This document shows, one piece after another, positions 13,452-19,058 of a stretch of 19,058 nucleotides of DNA. How positions within the stretch are numbered: the first letter of the stretch is position 1; each line of letters starts with the position of its first letter. The notes beneath the pieces were generated by a model. That model did no database searches, was not told the origin of the DNA, and saw only the letters and a program-made list of their open reading frames with translations. The translations under genes and the position numbers were made by a program. Source of the stretch: Bacteroidota bacterium (GTDB lineage: Bacteria; Bacteroidota; Bacteroidia; Flavobacteriales; Flavobacteriaceae); NCBI GenBank assembly GCA_023386255.1, contig JAEWKB010000240.1:1-19058 (forward strand), given 5' to 3'.

Positions 13452-13460
13452 TATTATGTA
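13427..13460. promoter_or_regulatory. Probable PadR operator: two abutting palindromes
   Basis: Two 15-bp dyads abut exactly: CATAATTTTCTTATG (13429-13443) and CATAACAATATTATG (13444-13458), each CATAA-N5-TTATG. Together with flanking TA pairs they form a 34-bp inverted repeat centred at 13443.5, with 15 of 17 positions matching between halves and TTATGCATAA at its centre. The block covers the spacer and the -33 TTG of the padR promoter and touches its -7 box, so occupation should block transcription. Binding by the adjacent PadR is inferred. Confidence 0.65.
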
Positions 13461-13479
13461 TTAATTTTTAATACACATT

Positions 13480-13509
13480 TTATTTCCCTGTCGGGATTGC
13501 TTATTTTTG
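13480..13509 (+). promoter_or_regulatory. Likely promoter of the flavoprotein reductase gene
   Basis: TATTTTTG at 13502-13509 fits the TAnnTTTG -7 consensus, and a TTA at 13480-13482 sits 19 nt upstream in place of the usual TTG. The ATG at 13525 would follow a leader of about 10 nt. The weaker -33 makes this a moderate call. It shares a 121-bp divergent region with padR but lies outside the palindromes. Confidence 0.5.
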
Positions 13510-13524
13510 TTCAAATTTTAATTT

Positions 13525-14577
13525 ATGTCGACATTTCATACACTTACCATAAAAGATATAACACGTGAAACGCCACATGCGGTTTCAATAGCTTTTGATA
13601 TTCCGGAAAACTTAAAACCGGACTATAATTTTATTGCGGGCCAGTACATTAACTTGAAAACCCACTTTGAAGGCCAGGAAATACGTAAGGCTTACTCTAT
13701 ATGTTCGGCTCCCGGAAGCGGAGAGCTGCGTGTAGCCATTAAGGCCGTAAAACAGGGTGGCTTCTCGGTATTTGCTAATGAAAAACTTGCCGTAGGTGAC
13801 ACTATGGAAGTAGGCACCCCGGAGGGTAACTTTACTTTTAAGCCTGATGCCGACCGCCAGCGCAATTATGCAGCTTTTGCGGCAGGCAGCGGTATTACGC
13901 CGGTTATGGCCATCATACAGTCGGTGCTGCAGGGCGAGCCTGAAAGTACTTTTGTGTTGGTGTACGGTAATAAATCGCCGGAAGAAACTATTTTCCACCA
14001 GCTTTTGCACGATTTGCAGCTGCAGTATGTAGGCCGCTTTTTTGTACATTTTGTGTATAGCCAGGCTAAGGCTGATGAGGCTATTTTCGGTCGCATAGAG
14101 CGGTCAACCGTAAACTTTATCATCAGGAACAAGCACAAAGAAAAAGAGTTTGAAAAGTTCTACCTGTGCGGGCCGGAGGAAATGATCATTACAGTGAACG
14201 AAGTGCTGAAAGAGCATAACATACCGGAAAAGAACATTAAGTTTGAACTATTCTCTACACCAATTGCCGAGAAGAAGATAAGCGAGCCTCTTGACGGCCA
14301 CACACAAATTACCGTGCTGGTAGATGATGAGGAGACGAGTTTTATCATGTCTCAGCAAATGACGATATTGGACGCTGCCCTTAAACAAGGTGTTGATGCG
14401 CCTTACTCGTGCCAGGGTGGTATATGCAGCAGCTGCATGGCGCGCATTAAAAAAGGTTCGGCGGAAATGAAGAAGAACGCCATATTAACCGACGGCGAAA
14501 TTGCCGAAGGACTTATACTTACCTGCCAGGCTCACCCAACATCTACAGATATTTATGTTGACTATGATGATGTCTAA
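13525..14577 (+). CDS. NAD(P)H-dependent reductase with C-terminal 2Fe-2S domain
   Basis: This is an oxidoreductase that passes electrons from NAD(P)H through FAD to a plant-type 2Fe-2S centre. In 350 residues the domains are a FAD-binding barrel (about 1-105) with RKAYS (54-58), a ferredoxin-reductase nucleotide domain (about 112-245) with GSGITP (121-126) and CGPEEM (215-220), and a C-terminal ferredoxin domain (about 258-348). The four cluster ligands are Cys296, Cys301, Cys304 and Cys334. The domain order is that of PaaE, the phenylacetyl-CoA epoxidase reductase, and of related Hmp-like reductases. No paaABCD or other oxygenase gene lies nearby, so the acceptor is unknown and no symbol is assigned. 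The gene stands alone on the plus strand between its own promoter and terminator. Confidence 0.9.
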   Translation: MSTFHTLTIKDITRETPHAVSIAFDIPENLKPDYNFIAGQYINLKTHFEGQEIRKAYSICSAPGSGELRVAIKAVKQGGFSVFANEKLAVGDTMEVGTPEGNFTFKPDADRQRNYAAFAAGSGITPVMAIIQSVLQGEPESTFVLVYGNKSPEETIFHQLLHDLQLQYVGRFFVHFVYSQAKADEAIFGRIERSTVNFIIRNKHKEKEFEKFYLCGPEEMIITVNEVLKEHNIPEKNIKFELFSTPIAEKKISEPLDGHTQITVLVDDEETSFIMSQQMTILDAALKQGVDAPYSCQGGICSSCMARIKKGSAEMKKNAILTDGEIAEGLILTCQAHPTSTDIYVDYDDV

Positions 14578-14578
14578 G

Positions 14579-14602
14579 AAGTATTAAGTACAAAGTATTA
14601 AG
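14579..14602. repeat. 10-bp tandem direct repeat after the reductase gene
   Basis: AAGTATTAAG occurs at 14579-14588 and again at 14593-14602, a 14-bp period, immediately after the stop codon of the reductase gene. I see no coding or promoter role for it. Confidence 0.45.
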
Positions 14603-14655
14603 ATGTGAGATAGCGCATCTTTAAATTATAGAAGATGCTTTAGGGCATCTTTTTT
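14600..14655 (+). terminator. Tandem hairpins and intrinsic terminator
   Basis: The second hairpin has arms AAGATGC (14632-14638) and GCATCTT (14645-14651), a 6-nt loop, and continues as a T-run to 14655, a good plus-strand terminator for the reductase gene. A first hairpin, AAGATG (14600-14605) with CATCTT (14616-14621), precedes it and uses the same arm sequence, so arms could also pair across the two. Read on the minus strand, the T-run after the stem is weak, so termination of the GT9 gene here is less certain. Confidence 0.7.
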
Positions 14656-14656
14656 A

Positions 14657-15697
14657 TTAAATAGTTATTACAGCCATAATTCTTTCTATTACTTCTTGCG
14701 GCGTGATGGTACGCATGGCATCGTCATAGCCTTCTACTTTTTTGTTGCCGTAAATTGATGTCGGCAGGAGAGGGTATTGGACTCTATCGGCTGTAAGCTG
14801 GTTTTCTGCCGGCTGGTTAAAAGGCGCAAACCCTACATACGGATGTGTGGCGCCCCACAACGTTACCACCGGCACGCCCAGCATTGCCGCCATGTGCCCG
14901 TTGCCGCTGTCCATGCTCAGCATCACGTCCAGCTGGCTTATCAGCGCCAGCTCCTGTTCCAGTTTCAGCTTGCCGGCCACTACTATAGTGTTGAGACGGC
15001 TTTTCGCTATAGTTTCAAGTATTGATGTTTCTGCGGCTCCGCCACCAAAAAGGAATAGGTTACAATTTGGGTTATCAGCCAGTTTATCTACCACTTCCTG
15101 CATTAAATCCTGCGGATATACTTTCCCTTCGTGCTGCGCAAAAGGGGCAATACCTATCCACTTACCTTGTTTTTCGCCCGTAACTGCAATAATTTCATGG
15201 GATAGTGCCTTCTTCTTTGGAAAGGCAGGATTAGCCAGATCAACAGGAAAGCCTAACGCCGCAAAAACCTCAGCATGCCGCTGAGTTACGGGCTTTAACG
15301 GTTCAAACACTTTGTTTTCAGCACGGGTTAGCGCTTTCTTTTCAGCACGGGCCTTATCAACTGTTGCTGTTTTTTTGCCGCTCAAGGCAAACAGTTTCTT
15401 TACCAGCTTCGACCGAAGCACATTGTGTAGGTCGGCCACCGAGTCAAACCTAAGTTTTTTAAGATCATTATATAACTTGATGATTCCCAAAAAGCCTTTG
15501 TGCCTGCCTTTGGTATCGGCTGCAAAAAAATCCACACGCGGGATATCATCAAAAAAAGGCCTGAAAAAAGCTCTGGAAACTACAGTAACTTTTACATCTG
15601 CGTGCTGTAAAACCAAGGCTCTCAGCACCGGGACCGTCATTGCTACGTCACCCATTGCCGAGAGCCTTATTACAAGAATATGTGTTGTGCCTGCCAT
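14657..15697 (-). CDS. Glycosyltransferase family 9 (heptosyltransferase-like)
   Basis: GT9 enzymes are GT-B fold, usually ADP-heptose-dependent transferases that act on the cytoplasmic face of the inner membrane in lipopolysaccharide synthesis. In 346 residues, the N-terminal domain begins ILVIRLSAMGDVAMTVPVLR with the catalytic-position Asp17 in GDV. The C-terminal domain has WIGIAPFAQHEGKVYP and the family's sugar-nucleotide motif SMDSGNGHMAAMLGVPVVTL (about 265-285), followed by WGATHPYVGFAPF. The start ATG is at 15695-15697, 8 bp after the DUF4254 stop. Pairing with DUF4254 is common in Bacteroidota. The exact donor and acceptor cannot be read from sequence, so no waa symbol is given. 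Confidence 0.9.
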   Translation of the reverse strand: MAGTTHILVIRLSAMGDVAMTVPVLRALVLQHADVKVTVVSRAFFRPFFDDIPRVDFFAADTKGRHKGFLGIIKLYNDLKKLRFDSVADLHNVLRSKLVKKLFALSGKKTATVDKARAEKKALTRAENKVFEPLKPVTQRHAEVFAALGFPVDLANPAFPKKKALSHEIIAVTGEKQGKWIGIAPFAQHEGKVYPQDLMQEVVDKLADNPNCNLFLFGGGAAETSILETIAKSRLNTIVVAGKLKLEQELALISQLDVMLSMDSGNGHMAAMLGVPVVTLWGATHPYVGFAPFNQPAENQLTADRVQYPLLPTSIYGNKKVEGYDDAMRTITPQEVIERIMAVITI

Positions 15698-15705
15698 CGC
15701 AGGAA

Positions 15706-16311
15706 TTATTTTTTGTTTTGGTACAGCACCGGGTTCAGCTCCTCGTCGTTGTACATTTTCATTTGTTTGTACACCTTCATGTACTTGTCGCCGTTCTCAA
15801 TATCGGTCAGGAGGTCATCAATCGCTGTAGAAAGGTCTTTCTTCTGCTCCAGCAGCACGTCCAGCTTTTCACGGCACTTGGCCCTGTGCTCCGGCGATGC
15901 GTCTTCCCTGTTCACCTCTTCCTGCATGTGGTGTATCTTCAGGGCCAGTATGCTCAGCCTGTCCAGCGCCCACGCAGGGCTCTCAGAATTAATCTTAGCA
16001 TCTGCCTTTGGCTGTACATCTTTGTATTTATCAAGGAAATAGCTGTCTATGTATTCTACCATGTCTGTCCGCACCTGGTTAGAAGCATCAATTTTACGCT
16101 TTAGCTCCAGTGCTTCAACAGGGTCAATGTTCGGGTTCCTGATGATGTCTTCATAATGCCACTGCACGGTATCTACCCAGTTTTTGGCATATAGCAGGTG
16201 TTCTATCTTATCCTTACGGAACGGATTGTTAATTGGCTGGTCTACACTGTCGTACTGGTGGTAGTCGTTGATGCTCTGCTCAAAAACGGGGAAAGCTATT
16301 TTAGAAAACAT
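15706..16311 (-). CDS. DUF4254 family protein
   Basis: This 201-residue, highly charged, all-helical cytoplasmic protein has no signal peptide or membrane helix. I recognise DUF4254 from features such as NPFRKDKIEHLLYAKNWVDT (29-48), the tract WHYEDIIRNP and the later PAWALDRLSILALKIHHM. The biochemical role is undefined. Its regular pairing with GT9 glycosyltransferase genes in Bacteroidota suggests a role in the same surface-glycan step. It is the first gene of a two-gene minus-strand unit with the GT9 gene 8 bp downstream. The ATG at 16309-16311 is preceded by a -7-like element. Confidence 0.85.
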   Translation of the reverse strand: MFSKIAFPVFEQSINDYHQYDSVDQPINNPFRKDKIEHLLYAKNWVDTVQWHYEDIIRNPNIDPVEALELKRKIDASNQVRTDMVEYIDSYFLDKYKDVQPKADAKINSESPAWALDRLSILALKIHHMQEEVNREDASPEHRAKCREKLDVLLEQKKDLSTAIDDLLTDIENGDKYMKVYKQMKMYNDEELNPVLYQNKK

Positions 16312-16328
16312 AGTTTAAATTTTATTTA

Positions 16329-16336
16329 CAAATATA
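16329..16336 (-). promoter_or_regulatory. -7 promoter element before DUF4254
   Basis: The minus strand reads TATATTTG (complement of 16329-16336), an exact TAnnTTTG match 17 bp upstream of the DUF4254 start. The -33 site is poor (TTA, complement of 16358-16360, 21-nt spacing). The same 68-bp gap must also serve upp on the plus strand, where only TACTTTTA at 16344-16351 comes close to the consensus. Confidence 0.45.
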
Positions 16337-16379
16337 GTTTTAATACTTTTATCCTGCTAATACAAACACAGATTACCCA

Positions 16380-17033
16380 ATGCACGTTCACTACATTTCC
16401 GAAACCAACAGCATACTCAACCATTTCCTTGCCCAGATACGCGATGTAACGGTGCAGACGGACAGCATGCGTTTTAGAAAGAACATTGAGCGCATTGGCG
16501 AGATTATGGCTTATGAGCTGAGCAAAAGCCTTAGCTACAAAGAAATTAGCGTTACTACTCCGCTTGGCACAAAAGAAACTACAGCAATTAAAGACGGCGT
16601 AGTCCTCTGCTCTATCCTGCGCGCAGGGTTGGCGCTGCACACCGGCTTTATGAATTTTTTTGATGATGCTGAGAACGGCTTTGTATCGGCTTACCGCCAC
16701 CACCCCAACAACGATGATCATTTTGAGATTTTGGTTGAATACCGTGCGGCTCCGTCATTCCACAATAAAACGCTTATACTTATAGACCCTATGCTTGCCA
16801 CGGGGCAATCTTTGGTTGCGGTGTTCAACAAGCTGATGGACAACGAAACCCCTAAGGAAATACATATAGCCGTGGTTATTGCCGCGCCTGAAGGTGTGGC
16901 TTACCTTGAAGAGAACCTGCCGGATAATTGCCACTTATGGATTGCCGCGCTGGATGAGCGCCTGAACGAGAAACAATACATAGTTCCCGGACTTGGTGAT
17001 GCGGGCGACCTTGCCTACGGCAGCAAGCTATAA
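16380..17033 (+). CDS. upp: Uracil phosphoribosyltransferase
   Basis: Upp salvages uracil by joining it to PRPP to give UMP and pyrophosphate in the cytoplasm. The 217-residue product is slightly longer than the usual 208-210. The PRPP loop is LILIDPMLATGQSL (131-144). The uracil-binding C-terminal motif is YIVPGLGDAGDLAYG (200-214). The SILRAGLALH block near 78-87 is also family-typical. The ATG at 16380 is the first in frame and is followed at once by the family's HVHYIS N-terminus. Its stop overlaps the convergent DUF6427 stop by 6 bp, so no terminator can lie between them. Confidence 0.96.
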   Translation: MHVHYISETNSILNHFLAQIRDVTVQTDSMRFRKNIERIGEIMAYELSKSLSYKEISVTTPLGTKETTAIKDGVVLCSILRAGLALHTGFMNFFDDAENGFVSAYRHHPNNDDHFEILVEYRAAPSFHNKTLILIDPMLATGQSLVAVFNKLMDNETPKEIHIAVVIAAPEGVAYLEENLPDNCHLWIAALDERLNEKQYIVPGLGDAGDLAYGSKL

Positions 17034-17957
17034 CTGTGCAAGGAAAAGGAACAATGATACCGCCACCAAAAGCGTGAGGATACCTTCGCGCACCCATACG
17101 TTTTCCTGGCTCTCCAGATAGTTAGCGCCCATAATGGCTAGCGGCGCAAAGGTAAAGGCCAGGAAACTGTTGTTCTTATCTGCCGAAAGCACGTAAACCG
17201 CAACCCCGAGCAAAAAAGAATAAATGATCTTTTTATAGGACGACTGCATGTTGAGCGGCTTGTTGGGCAGCGCCAGTATCTGCGTTACCGAAAACAGCAC
17301 CGCGAACGATGAGAAGACGGCCAGTGCAATGTTTTGGTAAATGTTCTCAAAATATGTAAAATCAAAGCTTACACGGATTTCCCTGTGCAGATGATCGAAA
17401 AAATCCTTACCCAGTACTGAAATGGCCATTGCATATATAATAGCTACACCAAAAAATGCTATAAAGGGTATTATCCAGTTGCGGTAGTCGCGTGATACGT
17501 GGAAGATTATCGAGATAAACACCAGTACAATGAAAAGTATAGTCCAGAAATGGAAAAGTGCCGAAGCAAAAATCCAAAATGAAGCATCAAAAATTTTTTC
17601 TTTAGGCGTTATAAGCGACTGCAGAGATATAAGCCTCCTGAGGGCCAGCAACAACAGGAAGTTGGATATAATAATGTTGATGTTAACCAGCGTTGTGGGC
17701 AGCAGGATGAGGAAGACCATGAACAGGAACATGGCAAAGGTATTGGCTTTGCTTAATGTATTTCGCCTGGTAATAAAATTTACAAGGAAAAGTGAGCCGG
17801 CCAAAAGCAGCAGCAACCCGGCCTTTTGGATGATAAGATAGTAGTAATTTGTCCAGTATGTATCTTTGAACAGGTATAAAAAGTAAATAACAACCAGTAG
17901 TGCCGCTATTAAAAAATAATTTATAGGCCTGGATTTACTAAAAACACTTGCTAACAT
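17028..17957 (-). CDS. DUF6427 family polytopic membrane protein
   Basis: The function is unknown. The 309-residue protein starts MLASVFSKSRPINYFLIAAL and has about nine or ten membrane helices across nearly its whole length, with very short loops. The FSKSRPINY N-terminus and the position beside upp, a small DUF6341-like gene and purD fit my memory of the flavobacterial family DUF6427. No transporter signature or catalytic motif is evident. A pore, flippase or glycosyltransferase-like membrane role cannot be told apart. The ATG at 17955-17957 lies inside the promoter region of the divergent small gene. Confidence 0.8.
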   Translation of the reverse strand: MLASVFSKSRPINYFLIAALLVVIYFLYLFKDTYWTNYYYLIIQKAGLLLLLAGSLFLVNFITRRNTLSKANTFAMFLFMVFLILLPTTLVNINIIISNFLLLLALRRLISLQSLITPKEKIFDASFWIFASALFHFWTILFIVLVFISIIFHVSRDYRNWIIPFIAFFGVAIIYAMAISVLGKDFFDHLHREIRVSFDFTYFENIYQNIALAVFSSFAVLFSVTQILALPNKPLNMQSSYKKIIYSFLLGVAVYVLSADKNNSFLAFTFAPLAIMGANYLESQENVWVREGILTLLVAVSLFLFLAQL

Positions 17958-17977
17958 GCGATAATTTTATACTTTTG
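17948..17977 (+). promoter_or_regulatory. Promoter of the DUF6341-like gene
   Basis: TTG at 17948-17950, an exact 19-nt spacer, then TACTTTTG at 17970-17977: a perfect match to TTG-N19-TAnnTTTG. Transcription should begin near 17983, some 23 nt before the ATG at 18006. The -33 element lies within codons 3-4 of the divergent DUF6427 gene, so the two start regions interlock. Confidence 0.7.
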
Positions 17978-18005
17978 TGGATGTAAATATAATACTTGTT
18001 TAAAG

Positions 18006-18236
18006 ATGAGAGCATTTTTTGAAGGAATACAGTTCCTGTTTGAAAAGATCATTTTCGCACCAATGAACCTTTTCAGGGCAATGGAGCTTAACAACTGGTG
18101 GCTGGCCAATATAATTACATGGATATTTATTATAATATGCTGTGCCGCTACATGGTACTGGATCAAGCAGCTAAATGTGTTCAAGGCCAACAATGATGAT
18201 GACCAGGACACTACAGCACATTCATTCCTTTCATAA
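18006..18236 (+). CDS. DUF6341-like small membrane protein
   Basis: This 76-residue protein has an amphipathic aromatic N-terminus (MRAFFEGIQFLFEKIIFAPM) and the tract FRAMELNNWWLANIITW. One long membrane helix follows (about 32-53), and the acidic tail contains NNDDDQDTT. I match it to DUF6341 by this pattern and by its place between DUF6427 and purD, as in other flavobacteria. Coding status is supported by its own consensus promoter and by overlap with purD at the stop codons. The role is unknown. Confidence 0.8.
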   Translation: MRAFFEGIQFLFEKIIFAPMNLFRAMELNNWWLANIITWIFIIICCAATWYWIKQLNVFKANNDDDQDTTAHSFLS

Positions 18237-19058
18237 ATCGAAACCGATATCTTTACGATAATACATCTTATCAAAATGTAGCAATGCTATGTTTTGGTAA
18301 GATTTTTTTATGGCTTCACGGAAATCATTGTCATACGAAGTTACTGCAATAACACGCCCGCCGTTTGTAACAACCGCGCCATTTTCTTCTCTAGTTCCGG
18401 CATGGAATATAAGCGAATCTTCTACTTTTTCAAGTCCTGATATAGCTTTGCCCTTTTCATAATCTTCAGGATACCCCCCTGAAACAACCATTATTGTTGT
18501 GGCAGCACGCTCATCAACCTCAAGAGACGCATTATCCAGTTTTTCTTCGGCTACCGCTTTGAACAGCTCAACAAGATCCGATTTCACACGCGGTATAACC
18601 ACTTCAGTCTCCGGGTCGCCCATGCGCACATTATATTCAATAACGTAAGGATCATCACCTACTTTTATCAGACCAACAAAAATAAAGCCTTTATAATCAA
18701 TTTTATCTTTCTTTAAACCTTCTATGGTAGGCTTTACTATCCGGGTTTCTATTTTTTCCATAAAGGCCGCATCAGCAAAAGGCACCGGAGATACCGCACC
18801 CATTCCGCCGGTGTTAAGGCCTGTGTCGCCTTCACCTATGCGCTTGTAATCTTTGGCTGTAGGAAGCAATTTGTAATTCTTTCCATCAGTCAGCACAAAA
18901 CAGCTAAGCTCAATGCCGTCCAAGAATTCTTCAATAACTACTTTAGAGCTGGCTTCACCAAATTTTGCATCAACAAGCATATTCCTTAGCTCCTGCTGCG
19001 CTTCTGCCAAATCCTGTATAATAAGTACACCTTTGCCCGCCGCGAGTCCTTCAGCTTT
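18231..19058 (-). CDS. purD: Phosphoribosylamine-glycine ligase, N-terminal part outside window
   Basis: PurD makes glycinamide ribonucleotide from phosphoribosylamine, glycine and ATP, the second step of purine synthesis. The frame is open to the right edge, giving 275 residues of a roughly 420-residue enzyme. It enters at KAEGLAAGKGVLI, the family's ATP-grasp lysine/glycine loop. It continues through IGEGDTGLNTGGMGAVSP (substrate loop) and EYNVRMGDPETEVVIPR (metal- and ATP-binding residues), then the C-terminal domain ending KDIGFDL. The TTG at 19008-19010 is an internal Leu, not a start. The stop overlaps that of the convergent DUF6341-like gene by 6 bp. Confidence 0.96.
   Translation of the reverse strand, partial: KAEGLAAGKGVLIIQDLAEAQQELRNMLVDAKFGEASSKVVIEEFLDGIELSCFVLTDGKNYKLLPTAKDYKRIGEGDTGLNTGGMGAVSPVPFADAAFMEKIETRIVKPTIEGLKKDKIDYKGFIFVGLIKVGDDPYVIEYNVRMGDPETEVVIPRVKSDLVELFKAVAEEKLDNASLEVDERAATTIMVVSGGYPEDYEKGKAISGLEKVEDSLIFHAGTREENGAVVTNGGRVIAVTSYDNDFREAIKKSYQNIALLHFDKMYYRKDIGFDL

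Noticed and set aside
13525..14577. Naming the reductase paaE
   Set aside because: Domain order fits, but no phenylacetate genes are adjacent and several reductase families share this architecture.
15312..15830. 172-codon plus-strand frame opposite the GT9 and DUF4254 genes
   Set aside because: It spans two real minus-strand genes and is Ser/Leu/Cys-rich with no family pattern, as expected of antisense to coding DNA.
1..19058. CRISPR arrays, IS elements, attachment sites, tRNA or rRNA
   Set aside because: No regularly spaced repeats, transposase or integrase motifs, or tRNA-like cloverleaf sequences were found on reading both strands.

Overview
This window comes from the chromosome of a member of the Bacteroidota, most likely a Flavobacterium-like member of the Flavobacteriaceae. 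The evidence is the atp gene order B-E-F-H-A with a signal-peptide-bearing a subunit, the type IX secretion/gliding lipoprotein gene sprE (porW), a GT9/DUF4254 pair, a upp/DUF6427/DUF6341/purD neighbourhood, and promoters of the Bacteroidota form TTG-N19-20-TAnnTTTG. No phage, IS, CRISPR, tRNA or rRNA was seen, and no gap between genes exceeds about 130 bp.

Region 1 (1-8149, all on the minus strand) reads in transcription order: sprE, a bactofilin, an AtpZ/AtpI-like protein, an unrecognised membrane protein, a DUF6168-like membrane protein, then atpB, atpE, atpF, atpH and atpA (atpA runs off the left edge). The first five are tightly packed or overlapping. A good promoter sits just before atpB, so the ATP synthase genes can be transcribed separately from the envelope and motility genes. 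A strong hairpin lies between atpE and atpF.

Region 2 (8245-13460, minus strand) is a self-contained unit. It has a promoter overlapped by a double palindrome, then padR, four small membrane proteins with an N-terminal D-x-[RQ]-x-E-x2-DH-x-A motif, a DUF5687 permease, an ABC ATPase, and a clear intrinsic terminator. It looks like a PadR-controlled ABC exporter operon carrying a quartet of HAAS-like membrane proteins. This is the best candidate in the window for a poorly described system.

Region 3 (13502-16336) holds a divergently transcribed ferredoxin-NADP-reductase-type flavoprotein (plus strand) with a terminator, and a minus-strand DUF4254/GT9 pair likely involved in cell-surface glycan synthesis.

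Region 4 (16380-19058) holds upp (plus), a DUF6427 membrane protein (minus), a small DUF6341-like membrane protein (plus) and the C-terminal two-thirds of purD (minus). The two convergent pairs overlap at their stop codons, leaving no room for terminators. The two nucleotide enzymes belong to pyrimidine salvage and purine synthesis.
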